Both the position numbers and the translations under genes were made by a program. DNA of 14,106 nucleotides, taken from UBA3907 sp033810155. Lineage in GTDB: Bacteria > Bacillota > Sulfobacillia > Fermentithermobacillales > Fermentithermobacillaceae. The notes under the pieces were generated by a model, which worked only from the letters and a program-made list of their open reading frames with translations, was not told the DNA's origin and did no database searches. Positions 1-6,762 of the stretch are shown piece after piece; within the stretch, counting starts at the first letter, position 1, and each line of letters begins with the position of its first letter. The DNA is taken from assembly GCA_033810155.1 (NCBI GenBank), contig JAPXKJ010000028.1, positions 1 through 14,106 on the forward strand, read 5' to 3'.

Positions 1-578
1 TCGAAGGGGCCGAAGTGACTTTAGATGCCGGAGACATGGAATTGTCTATCGATCAAATCTTGGCGATTCAGGAGATACTAGCATTTCCCTATGGTCTGCA
101 TTTAAAGAAAATCGTATATGGAAAAGATGAAAACGCCGACAGGACAGGGAAGGCCTTGCGAAGCAGCTTGCGAGTCCAAGGACGTGCTCAAGGAGATATG
201 GATCCGAAGGCGAAAGGCAGGAATACGCAGGGCGCCTTTTTGCACAAAGGTACTCTCAGATCAGGGCAACGTATCTCATATGACGGAGATGTAGTAGTCG
301 TTGGCGATGTGAATCCAGGGGCTGAGATAAGAGCGAGAGGCGATATTGTTGTCATGGGCACTCTGAGAGGCCTAGCCCACGCCGGTGCTGGCGGGTCTTC
401 AGACGCTGTTGTAGCAGCTTTTAAGTTAGAACCGACCCAGATTAGAATAGGAAATGTCATAGGGCGTCCACCGGAAGATGATTCGGGTTCACGCAGGGTG
501 CCTGAGGTGGCAAGGGTGAGAGATGGAGTGATCGTTATCGAGCCTCTAGATGAAAGTCGTTGGGAGGGAGACCGTTGA
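1..578 (+). CDS. minC: Septum site-determining protein MinC (5' end cut by window edge)
   Basis: MinC is the division inhibitor of the Min system: recruited to the membrane by MinD, it blocks FtsZ polymerisation away from midcell. The reading frame is already open at the left edge (codons from base 3 read E-G-A-E-V-T-L-D), which matches the end of the MinC N-terminal domain, so the GTG at 15 is internal and the true start lies upstream. About 192 residues are visible. The C-terminal beta-helix domain is clear: an RSGQ motif (MinD-binding face), then GDVVVVGDVNPGAEI and GDIVVMGTLRG, the family signature. The stop overlaps the minD start (TTGA at 575-578), implying translational coupling. The end reads through a variable acidic tail. 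In related genomes mreBCD and a PBP2 gene often lie upstream, but they are not visible here. Confidence 0.95.
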   Translation, partial: EGAEVTLDAGDMELSIDQILAIQEILAFPYGLHLKKIVYGKDENADRTGKALRSSLRVQGRAQGDMDPKAKGRNTQGAFLHKGTLRSGQRISYDGDVVVVGDVNPGAEIRARGDIVVMGTLRGLAHAGAGGSSDAVVAAFKLEPTQIRIGNVIGRPPEDDSGSRRVPEVARVRDGVIVIEPLDESRWEGDR

Positions 579-1372
579 GTGAAGCGATAGTAATTACGTC
601 AGGAAAAGGCGGTGTGGGGAAAACCACAGCCTGCGCCAATTTAGGAGTGGCATTAGCGTCTTTCGGTCACAAAGTGGTACTTGTTGATGCTGATATTGGG
701 CTTAGGAATCTAGATGTGGTTTTGGGTCTTGAAAATCGAATAGTGTATGATCTCATAGACGTGGTTGAAGGGTCATGCAGGTTGAGGCAGGCGCTCATCA
801 AGGACAAGCGACTTGATGGGTTGTTCTTGCTGCCTGCGGCTCAAACGAGGGATAAGTCGGCCGTCACTCCTGACCAAATGAAAGAACTCATGGATAAGCT
901 CAAGGAGGATCACGATTATATCTTGGTTGACTGCCCAGCTGGTATCGAGCAGGGGTTTAGAAACGCCATTGCGGGTGCCGACAGAGCGTTGATCGTTACT
1001 ACGCCTGAAGTCGCCGCCGTCAGAGATGCTGATAGGATCATCGGCTTACTAGAATCTTCAGAACTTCTAGATCCCGGCTTGATAGTCAACCGGATAAAGC
1101 CAAAGATGGTGGCCAAAGGCGATATGATGGATATATCGGATATAATGGACATCCTGGCAATAGATTTGATTGGCGTTGTTCCCGATGATGAGTATATAGT
1201 AGTATCGACCAACCGTGGGGAACCTGCAGCTCTTGCGCCTAATAACTCTAAGGCAGGCGAAGCTTTCAGGAATATCGCTCTTAGGATCAAAGGTGAAGAT
1301 ATACCATTTATGGATTTATCTAACAACGAGACAGTGTGGGAGAAGATCATGAGTTTTTTCAGAGCAAAGTAA
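575..1372 (+). CDS. minD: Septum site-determining ATPase MinD
   Basis: MinD is a ParA/MinD-family ATPase that binds the membrane as an ATP dimer, carries MinC there and is released by MinE. The chosen start is TTG at 575, six bases after the GGGAGGGAG at 561-569. With it the deviant Walker A motif GKGGVGKTT puts its lysines at 11 and 16 and the VDAD aspartate at 40, the same numbers as in E. coli MinD. An upstream in-frame TTG at 560 would add five residues but has no ribosome site. Walker B is YILVDCPAG. The last residues (VWEKIMSFFRAK) form the amphipathic membrane-targeting helix. Length is 265 residues, normal for the family. It overlaps minC by four bases and is followed by minE after 12 bases. 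Confidence 0.97.
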   Translation: MSEAIVITSGKGGVGKTTACANLGVALASFGHKVVLVDADIGLRNLDVVLGLENRIVYDLIDVVEGSCRLRQALIKDKRLDGLFLLPAAQTRDKSAVTPDQMKELMDKLKEDHDYILVDCPAGIEQGFRNAIAGADRALIVTTPEVAAVRDADRIIGLLESSELLDPGLIVNRIKPKMVAKGDMMDISDIMDILAIDLIGVVPDDEYIVVSTNRGEPAALAPNNSKAGEAFRNIALRIKGEDIPFMDLSNNETVWEKIMSFFRAK

Positions 1373-1384
1373 GGGGGGATTGAC

Positions 1385-1663
1385 TTGTTCGGTTTGTTCA
1401 AAAAAAAGGAAAAGTCCAAGGAAGTTGCACGGGACAGGCTGAAAGTAGTCTTGATGCAAGATAGATTGGCTATTGCCCCCCAAACTATGGAGCGGATGCA
1501 GGATGCTGTCATTGTAGCGATATCTCAATTCGTTGAGATCGATGAGAAAGGGCTCGAGTTCGAATGGGAAGACACTGATAGGAACAAAGTCTTGGTGGCT
1601 AGCATACCTATTCGGTCCATAAAAAGGGGTGCGAGCGAGACTCGTGGCACTGCCAAACGTTAG
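1385..1663 (+). CDS. minE: Cell division topological specificity factor MinE
   Basis: MinE stimulates MinD ATPase and drives Min oscillation or restricts MinCD to the poles. The 92-residue product has the expected parts: a hydrophobic-then-basic N-terminus (MFGLFKKK) that binds membrane, the anti-MinCD contact helix (RDRLKVVLMQDR, residues 17-28), and a C-terminal topological-specificity domain up to about residue 80. The start is TTG at 1385 behind a strong AAGGGGGG at 1371-1378. A short basic tail (about RGASETRGTAKR) extends past the usual end of about 88 residues and its codons overlap the start of rodA, so the tail may exist mainly to couple the two genes. Third gene of a complete minCDE set. 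Confidence 0.95.
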   Translation: MFGLFKKKEKSKEVARDRLKVVLMQDRLAIAPQTMERMQDAVIVAISQFVEIDEKGLEFEWEDTDRNKVLVASIPIRSIKRGASETRGTAKR

Positions 1664-2783
1664 AATAGACCGAAAAGCGGTAAGACACATAGATTTTTGG
1701 TTGCTGGGCGCGATTATTGTCCTAGAGATACTATCTCTGCCTCTTATAGATAGCGCTACACACGGAGCGGATGGGCACTACTATCTCAAGCGCCAGTTGA
1801 TCATGATCGCGGTTTCTTCGGTGGCGCTAGTGGTAGGGACCTTTGTCGACTACCGTGATTTAATTCGTCTGTCCCCATGGCTATTTGGTGCAAATGTCGT
1901 TCTGCTTTTGTCGCTGCGTTTCATAGGTAAGACTGTAGGGGGGTCTACGCGGTGGATTCCTCTCGGGTTGTTTGATCTCCAACCTTCGGAGTTGCAAAAG
2001 ATTGTGACAATCCTTTTCACAGCCAAGATGCTAAGGTCAAAAGAGACGTACCACGATTCCTGGTGGGATTTACTTCCTATTTATGCATGGATGGTTATAC
2101 CAATTGTCCTGATACTGTGGCAACCGGACCTAGGAACAGCTATCTCGATTGCAGTAATCGGCACTGGTGTTATCTATTTTTCGGGCACCCCCGGCAAAGT
2201 GATCCTGAGCCTTGTCGCGTTGGGCATGGTAGCGGTGCTTATCGTGCTTGGACTTTACTGGTTCGCTGGTTTGCCACTTCCTATCGAGCAACACTGGGTT
2301 GATAGAATTGTGTCGGCCTTCAATCCTGAGAAAGATCCTTTGGGTCTAGGTTATCAGGTACTGCAGTCGAAGATTGCCATAGGTTCAGGTGGTCTTTGGG
2401 GAAAAGGCCTTGGCCAAGGCACTCAGAATAGGTTGGACTTCATCCCTGAACAACATACCGACTTCATCTTCTCTGTAGTTGGCGAGGAACTGGGGTTTGT
2501 TGGCACGCTATGTGTGCTTAGTTTGTATGCGCTTATAGTTTATCGTTGTCTCATAGTCGCCGTTGGCTCTTTGGACAAGGAAGGGACGCTAGTTGCCGGA
2601 GGCGTGTTCACCATGTTTTTGTTTCAGGTTCTGGTAAATGTTGGGATGACAATGGGCATAATGCCTGTAACCGGAATTCCTCTTCCTTTTCTCAGTTACG
2701 GAGGAACCGCGTTGATCGTGAATTCTTTTTGTGTTGGCTTGGTTCTAAACGTAAGCTGGAAGCGTCACAAGATTCTCTTCTGA
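1644..2783 (+). CDS. rodA: RodA-type SEDS peptidoglycan glycosyltransferase
   Basis: SEDS family (RodA/FtsW/SpoVE) polytopic membrane enzyme that polymerises lipid II into glycan strands for side-wall growth, with a class B PBP partner. Family signatures are all present: STRWIPLG and LQPSEL in the first third, FIPEQHTDFIFSVVGEELG containing the conserved catalytic-type Asp (about residue 273), and PLPFLSYGGT near the C-terminus. About ten hydrophobic segments fit the SEDS topology. I chose GTG at 1644 (379 residues) because AAAAAGGGGTG at 1621-1631 lies 12 bases upstream. An in-frame GTG at 1629 would sit on top of that site. Overlap with minE is 20 bases. The minCDE linkage favours RodA over FtsW. 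Confidence 0.93.
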   Translation: MALPNVRIDRKAVRHIDFWLLGAIIVLEILSLPLIDSATHGADGHYYLKRQLIMIAVSSVALVVGTFVDYRDLIRLSPWLFGANVVLLLSLRFIGKTVGGSTRWIPLGLFDLQPSELQKIVTILFTAKMLRSKETYHDSWWDLLPIYAWMVIPIVLILWQPDLGTAISIAVIGTGVIYFSGTPGKVILSLVALGMVAVLIVLGLYWFAGLPLPIEQHWVDRIVSAFNPEKDPLGLGYQVLQSKIAIGSGGLWGKGLGQGTQNRLDFIPEQHTDFIFSVVGEELGFVGTLCVLSLYALIVYRCLIVAVGSLDKEGTLVAGGVFTMFLFQVLVNVGMTMGIMPVTGIPLPFLSYGGTALIVNSFCVGLVLNVSWKRHKILF

Positions 2784-2834
2784 GCGTTAGTTGGCAGTTT
2801 GTATCCGGGGATGTATTGAAGCGAGGGGTTTCAG

Positions 2835-3260
2835 ATGAAAGAACTTGCAGTGGTCGTATCTGTACAGGATACCTCGGTTGTCGTTGAGGTTAGAAGAAAA
2901 GCTGCTTGCGAAGGCTGCGGACGTTGCGGAGGTAGGATTTCCCCTGGCGGAGATTCTGTTATTGTAGAGGCTAGACCACTAGGACAGATGAAACCTGGGG
3001 ATCTGGTAGAATTGGAATTACCCGGTTCTGATTATGTCAGACTATCTTTTTTGGTGTATGGACTACCGCTTTTGTCTGCTGCCCTAGGTTACGGCATTGG
3101 ATGGTCAATAGTTAGGTTCCTTGGCGGTCAACAAGTGTTTGAATGGCTCTTGGCCCTCCTCGGCTTTGTCTTATCTTTCGTCTGGTTAAGGCGCTATGAT
3201 AGACTGTCTACCCAATCTAAGAAATATATGCCGCTGGCAAGGCCTGTAGAGAGGTTCTAG
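2835..3260 (+). CDS. RseC/MucC-family membrane protein (SoxR-reducing system RseC-like)
   Basis: A 141-residue protein with the RseC/MucC plan: an N-terminal soluble domain with a cysteine cluster CEGCGRCG (Cys 25, 28, 31), a segment reading PGDLVELELPGSDYVRLSF, two transmembrane helices (about 67-93 and 101-118), and a basic cytoplasmic tail. Family members regulate envelope stress sigma factors in Proteobacteria (RseC) or belong to the Rnf-like SoxR-reducing system; its job here is unknown. The CxxCxxC spacing could hold a metal or Fe-S centre, but three cysteines alone do not prove it. The ATG at 2835 follows GAGGGG (2823-2828). It starts 51 bases after rodA and probably ends the operon. 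Only 8 bases separate its stop from that of the convergent gene. Confidence 0.85.
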   Translation: MKELAVVVSVQDTSVVVEVRRKAACEGCGRCGGRISPGGDSVIVEARPLGQMKPGDLVELELPGSDYVRLSFLVYGLPLLSAALGYGIGWSIVRFLGGQQVFEWLLALLGFVLSFVWLRRYDRLSTQSKKYMPLARPVERF

Positions 3261-3268
3261 ATTAGACC

Positions 3269-4861
3269 TTACTGGCTTGCTTCTTTTGGCACGAGTCTAG
3301 GGCTTCCTGCACTTACTTTAGGCATGTATCCTTCTTCTGACAGAGCAGCTACGAGCGATTCATACGACTCCCTGTCTACTACCAGATAGCAAGGACCAAC
3401 TTTCTTTTTGAGGTAGACTCTAATCTTAGGAGACATCATGAGCTCATCGGCAAGTTCATCAGAGTCGCATTTGAGCAATATGACGTCTTCAAATTCTATG
3501 CGCCCATAGGATGTTCCCCAATGAGATATAGAGTACATGACGTTTTGAGGCAGAGGCGTCTTAGAGTGCTTTGCCAAAAAACGTTGAATTGTCTCCGGAG
3601 TATATCCATGCAACATTGCTTTATACACCGAGTTCTTTGTAAGTTTGTACACCATCATCTGGTCCACTTTGGTGTTTTGAGCGAAGGTATCGATTGCCCA
3701 AAGAATTCTAGGTTCAATAGTGCACGGGACCAGTATCTCGAAGTTTGATTGCACATATATATACGTATCAAAGACTTCTTCCGGCCAATCCTGTGTTCCA
3801 AACAAAGCTCTTCCCAGAGGGGTAACACGTATGATCGTTTCGCCTCTGCTCTGAGCTACTTCGAGCCCTCCTAGGTACTCCATCATAAGGATAAGGTTTC
3901 TCTCTACGCGGAGGCTTAACCCGTGTGACGAATGGTTTGTAGACAAGGTGTCCATTTCCTCAAGTAATTTGCCGACAGAGACAACCGAGTCTTCTGGAGA
4001 ATTCATTATGATCCAGTGCATCGTCTGAAGATCTGAGTCTTGAGAGACGAAGGTCTGTAGCCAGTATTGATAGAGATCGGTTCGCCACTGGGAATACGGC
4101 GTTTCAAGCCAGGCACTGGCTTGGGAACCTAGTCTAAGAACGTCATTTCTTTCTTCACATAAGCTCTTCGACTTTGCGAAATACATGAGAAATGCGAGTC
4201 TAGGCGGGTATCTCACCGGGAAGAAAGATTGTTCTATATCCGAGTCGGCTTCTTCTATCAAGATCGAAAGGTCGTTCTGGGCCTTTTTGAATATGGTGCC
4301 TGCTTGAGTCAGGCGAACTTCATTCTTGCGCAAGTAGGACAGAAACAAGCAAATATGCCTCAAAGGCGCTGCATGATCAACTACGTGACGGGGATAGAAA
4401 CGGGCAGGATCAGAGCCGATCTTGTCAAAGATCCTACTGAGGAAGAAATCTGCCAGTATGTTTCTTAAGTCCTGTGGCACGTAATACATTTGTCTATAGT
4501 CTTCGCGCTTCGAAAAAACAAGCCCCCTGTTTATGAGAGCCTCTATGACTTTGAACCCATTTCGTCGCCACTTGCGAGACAGCTGATTTAGTTTTTGATG
4601 GCACTGTTCTACGACAACTCCGCTACCGCCTCCGGAGAGGGTTATGAGTCTTAGGGCTATCATTTCTTCTTCGTCCAATCCGTTCATCGCTACCAAGACG
4701 TTTGCGGGTACAAGGAGATGTTCGGATACCAAAGACGCAAGAGTGGACGAGAACTTGTTTTTGTCACTTCCAGTACTGTCTGGCAGGGCAATGCCATAGA
4801 AACTTGATATGGAAACAAGTCGTTCTATAGGGATATTCAATAGCGCTTCCTCTAAGTTCAT
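3269..4861 (-). CDS. XPB-associated partner protein with XPB/Ssl2 N-terminal-like domain (helicase-associated)
   Basis: A 530-residue protein with no helicase motifs (no Walker A, no DExH). Residues about 1-360 are mostly helical and look like tandem winged-helix-type segments, for example around 60-130 and 320-355 (IRVTPLGRALFG resembles a wing end). Residues about 368-515 match the XPB/Ssl2 N-terminal domain: VQSNFEILVP, VYKLTKNSVYKAMLHGYTPE, PLPQNV, then WGTSYGRIEF and LLKCDSDEL. The same domain opens the upstream helicase. ATG at 4861 overlaps the helicase stop (ATGA) and has AAAGGAAG six bases upstream, so the two are co-translated and probably form a complex. From memory, mycobacteria carry a similar gene beside their XPB gene (Rv0862c next to Rv0861c). 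Exact function is not established; helicase activation or DNA damage recognition are inferences. Confidence 0.85.
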   Translation of the reverse strand: MNLEEALLNIPIERLVSISSFYGIALPDSTGSDKNKFSSTLASLVSEHLLVPANVLVAMNGLDEEEMIALRLITLSGGGSGVVVEQCHQKLNQLSRKWRRNGFKVIEALINRGLVFSKREDYRQMYYVPQDLRNILADFFLSRIFDKIGSDPARFYPRHVVDHAAPLRHICLFLSYLRKNEVRLTQAGTIFKKAQNDLSILIEEADSDIEQSFFPVRYPPRLAFLMYFAKSKSLCEERNDVLRLGSQASAWLETPYSQWRTDLYQYWLQTFVSQDSDLQTMHWIIMNSPEDSVVSVGKLLEEMDTLSTNHSSHGLSLRVERNLILMMEYLGGLEVAQSRGETIIRVTPLGRALFGTQDWPEEVFDTYIYVQSNFEILVPCTIEPRILWAIDTFAQNTKVDQMMVYKLTKNSVYKAMLHGYTPETIQRFLAKHSKTPLPQNVMYSISHWGTSYGRIEFEDVILLKCDSDELADELMMSPKIRVYLKKKVGPCYLVVDRESYESLVAALSEEGYMPKVSAGSPRLVPKEASQ

Positions 4862-6564
4862 GGCAATCTTCCTTTCTCTAATTCTGACATGAACCTGTCC
4901 TGCTCCCAGATCGTGTATTTATAGCCTTGTTCAGTAAGAAAGAGCTGCCGCTTTTGTGAAAAGTCCTGGTCCTTGGTATTTCTGGTTACCAGGGAATAGA
5001 ACAAAGCGCTTTCGCCTTGAGGCTTCGGTCTTAAGATCCTTCCTAGCCTTTGGGCTTCCTCCTGTCTGGAACCAAAGGTACCTGACACCTGTATTGCGAC
5101 GTTTGCATCTGGAAGGTCAACAGCAAAGTTCGCTACCTTGGACACAACCAATACCTTGATTTCTCCTGACTTAAACTTGGAGTATAGTTCTTCTCTCACG
5201 CTATTAGGTGTCTGTCCATAGATCATTGGGGCGTTTAGGAGATTTGCTATGGCCTCTAACTGATCTATATACTGCCCCAAGATCAGGATTTGGTCATCTT
5301 TGTGGTGCTCAACTATTCTTCTCACCAACTCGTACTTGGCAGGATTTGTAGCGGCAATCCTGTATCTATCCCGTTCACTGGCGGTATGGTAGTCTAGACG
5401 ATTCTCCTGGTCCAAATCTACCCGTACCTCGTAGCACTTTGCTGCTGCGATCCAGTTTTGGGCCTCTAGCTCTTTCCAAGGTTTGTCGAATCTTTTTGGG
5501 CCTATGAGGCTGAAGACGTCATCTTCTCGACCGTCTTCTCTAACCAGAGTAGCTGTCAAACCTAGCCTTCTTCTGGCTTGAAGGTCCGCAGTGATCCTAA
5601 ACACAGGTGCCGGGAGAAGATGGACTTCATCATAGATTATAAGACCCCAGTTCTTCTGGTTGAATAATGTAAAGTGGGGGAACTCCTCTTCAACTGTACC
5701 TCGCTTTTTGTACGTGAGTATTTGATAGGTAGTCACAGTAACCGGGCCTATCTCTTTCCTTTCGCCGCTGTATTCTTTTACCATATCTTGGGTTAGTTCG
5801 GATTTGTCTAGAATTTCATTTATCCATTGCCTCAGTGCAACTACGTTAGTTGTTAGAATGAGCGTTTCGGCAGCAACTTTCTCCATAACCCCGAGTCCTA
5901 CGATGGTTTTTCCAGCTCCACATGGGAGGACAACGACGCCGCTTCCACCCCTTACGCTTCCTCCGGCCCAAAAGGCGTCTCTAGCTGCTTCTTGGTAAGG
6001 TCTTAACGCAAAAGGTTCCCCGCTTAACGTCTTTTCTCTAAGTAGTACGTTTAGAGGATCGCCCGCAACATACCCTGCGAGGTCCTCGCACGGGTACCCC
6101 ATCTTTACAAGTATTTGCTTAACTAATCCCCGGGAGTATGGTTTGATTATTACAGAATCTTTTCCCTTGATTTCCTGAATATGAGGAGCTAATTTGTCCG
6201 AACGACGTATTTCTTCCATTATGAATTCGTCGGATGATCTCAGGACAAAAGAATCGCCGTCTTTTGTAAGCTTGAGTATGCCAAACTTCGCCATTGTATC
6301 TCTTATATATACTTCGATGTTTTCAGGAATAGGATATCGCGAATAACGGCGAAGGCCCTCGATCACTTCTTCGGGGGTAAACCCGCATGATGCAGCATTC
6401 CATAGAGACAATACTGATAGCCGATATGTGTGGACATATTCTGGGCTTTTTACAAGGTCGGAAAACCGCATGATGGTGTCTCTGGCATTCTCATACTCCG
6501 CATTATCTACTTCTAACAAAATGCTGCCATCGCTTTGGACTATGGCAGGGCGATCTTTTGCCAA
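4858..6564 (-). CDS. XPB/Ssl2-type superfamily 2 DNA repair helicase
   Basis: Bacterial homologue of XPB (ERCC3), an ATP-dependent 3'-5' DNA helicase/translocase. I place the start at TTG 6564 (568 residues): GGGAGGA lies six bases upstream, and the protein then begins MAKDRPAIVQSD, resembling the remembered mycobacterial start. A GTG at 6603 (581 residues) is possible but lacks a good ribosome site. In the 568-residue numbering: XPB N-terminal domain about 9-165; Q-motif-like LRPYQ about 187-191; Walker A PCGAGKT 214-220; DEVH box 312-315; GLTATLVRED 335-344, including the XPB-specific RED motif; thumb-like insert about 392-411; motif VI QRLGRILRPK 505-514. All catalytic motifs are intact. 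No Bax1-like nuclease is adjacent; the partner gene follows with an ATGA overlap. Confidence 0.92.
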   Translation of the reverse strand: MAKDRPAIVQSDGSILLEVDNAEYENARDTIMRFSDLVKSPEYVHTYRLSVLSLWNAASCGFTPEEVIEGLRRYSRYPIPENIEVYIRDTMAKFGILKLTKDGDSFVLRSSDEFIMEEIRRSDKLAPHIQEIKGKDSVIIKPYSRGLVKQILVKMGYPCEDLAGYVAGDPLNVLLREKTLSGEPFALRPYQEAARDAFWAGGSVRGGSGVVVLPCGAGKTIVGLGVMEKVAAETLILTTNVVALRQWINEILDKSELTQDMVKEYSGERKEIGPVTVTTYQILTYKKRGTVEEEFPHFTLFNQKNWGLIIYDEVHLLPAPVFRITADLQARRRLGLTATLVREDGREDDVFSLIGPKRFDKPWKELEAQNWIAAAKCYEVRVDLDQENRLDYHTASERDRYRIAATNPAKYELVRRIVEHHKDDQILILGQYIDQLEAIANLLNAPMIYGQTPNSVREELYSKFKSGEIKVLVVSKVANFAVDLPDANVAIQVSGTFGSRQEEAQRLGRILRPKPQGESALFYSLVTRNTKDQDFSQKRQLFLTEQGYKYTIWEQDRFMSELEKGRLP

Positions 6565-6570
6565 CGATAT

Positions 6571-6577
6571 TCCTCCC
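6571..6577 (-). promoter_or_regulatory. Ribosome binding site deciding the XPB start
   Basis: On the minus strand this reads GGGAGGA, six bases before the TTG at 6564-6562. It is a near-ideal Shine-Dalgarno sequence, whereas the GTG at 6603 has only a distant AGGA. If the longer form is made, this site would lie inside its coding region. Direct from sequence; functional use is inferred. Confidence 0.6.
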
Positions 6578-6628
6578 GGCAGAGATATATATAATTTTGT
6601 CACTACATAGTTAGGTATCCTGTATCAT

Positions 6629-6658
6629 ATTCTACCTTGCATAACAACTTCCCTTCAA
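6629..6658 (-). promoter_or_regulatory. Candidate promoter of the XPB operon
   Basis: Reading the minus strand, a TTGAAG -35-like hexamer (6658-6653) is followed after 18 bases by TAGAAT (6634-6629), a five-of-six match to the -10 consensus. The start point would fall near 6622, giving a leader of about 58 bases to the TTG at 6564. Prediction from consensus only. Confidence 0.45.
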
Positions 6659-6673
6659 GCGCTTCCGAGACTT

Positions 6674-6703
6674 TTGGCTACATAGGGGATGATACTGTAT
6701 AAT
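6674..6703 (+). promoter_or_regulatory. Candidate promoter of the pcrA-ligA-gatCAB operon
   Basis: A perfect TATAAT -10 box at 6698-6703 is preceded by 18 bases and a TTGGCT -35-like hexamer (6674-6679, four of six). Transcription would start near 6710, about 40 bases before the pcrA TTG. No other strong promoter is seen between 6604 and 6750, so it probably serves the whole downstream operon. Confidence 0.55.
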
Positions 6704-6732
6704 TTACTTGTTCTAAAGGACCATCAAACTAC

Positions 6733-6762
6733 ATGGCGGTGTTTTTACTTTGGCTGAAATGA
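6733..6762 (+). other. Possible 9-codon leader ORF upstream of pcrA
   Basis: ATG at 6733 opens a frame encoding MAVFLLWLK and stopping at TGA 6760-6762. The stop overlaps an in-frame ATG of pcrA (6759-6761) as an ATGA junction, the layout of translational coupling. A weak AAAGGA (6715-6720) lies 12 bases upstream. It is very short, so it may be chance. Confidence 0.25.

Noticed and set aside
916..1512. A 198-codon minus-strand open frame opposite minD/minE
   Set aside because: It is a shadow of two well-identified genes with intact motifs; no independent evidence.
2791..2819. Possible promoter before the RseC-like gene (TTGGCA, 17 bases, TATTGA)
   Set aside because: The -35 is good but the -10 matches only three of six positions; the gene can be served by read-through from rodA 51 bases upstream.
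4858..6603. XPB helicase as a restriction or phage-defence helicase
   Set aside because: Specific XPB features (N-terminal domain, RED motif, thumb-like insert) and the absence of nuclease, methyltransferase or other defence genes nearby favour a repair/transcription role.
6604..6749. tRNA, riboswitch or attenuator in the divergent gap
   Set aside because: No cloverleaf, no strong hairpin followed by a T-run, and too little untranslated space on either side for a known riboswitch.
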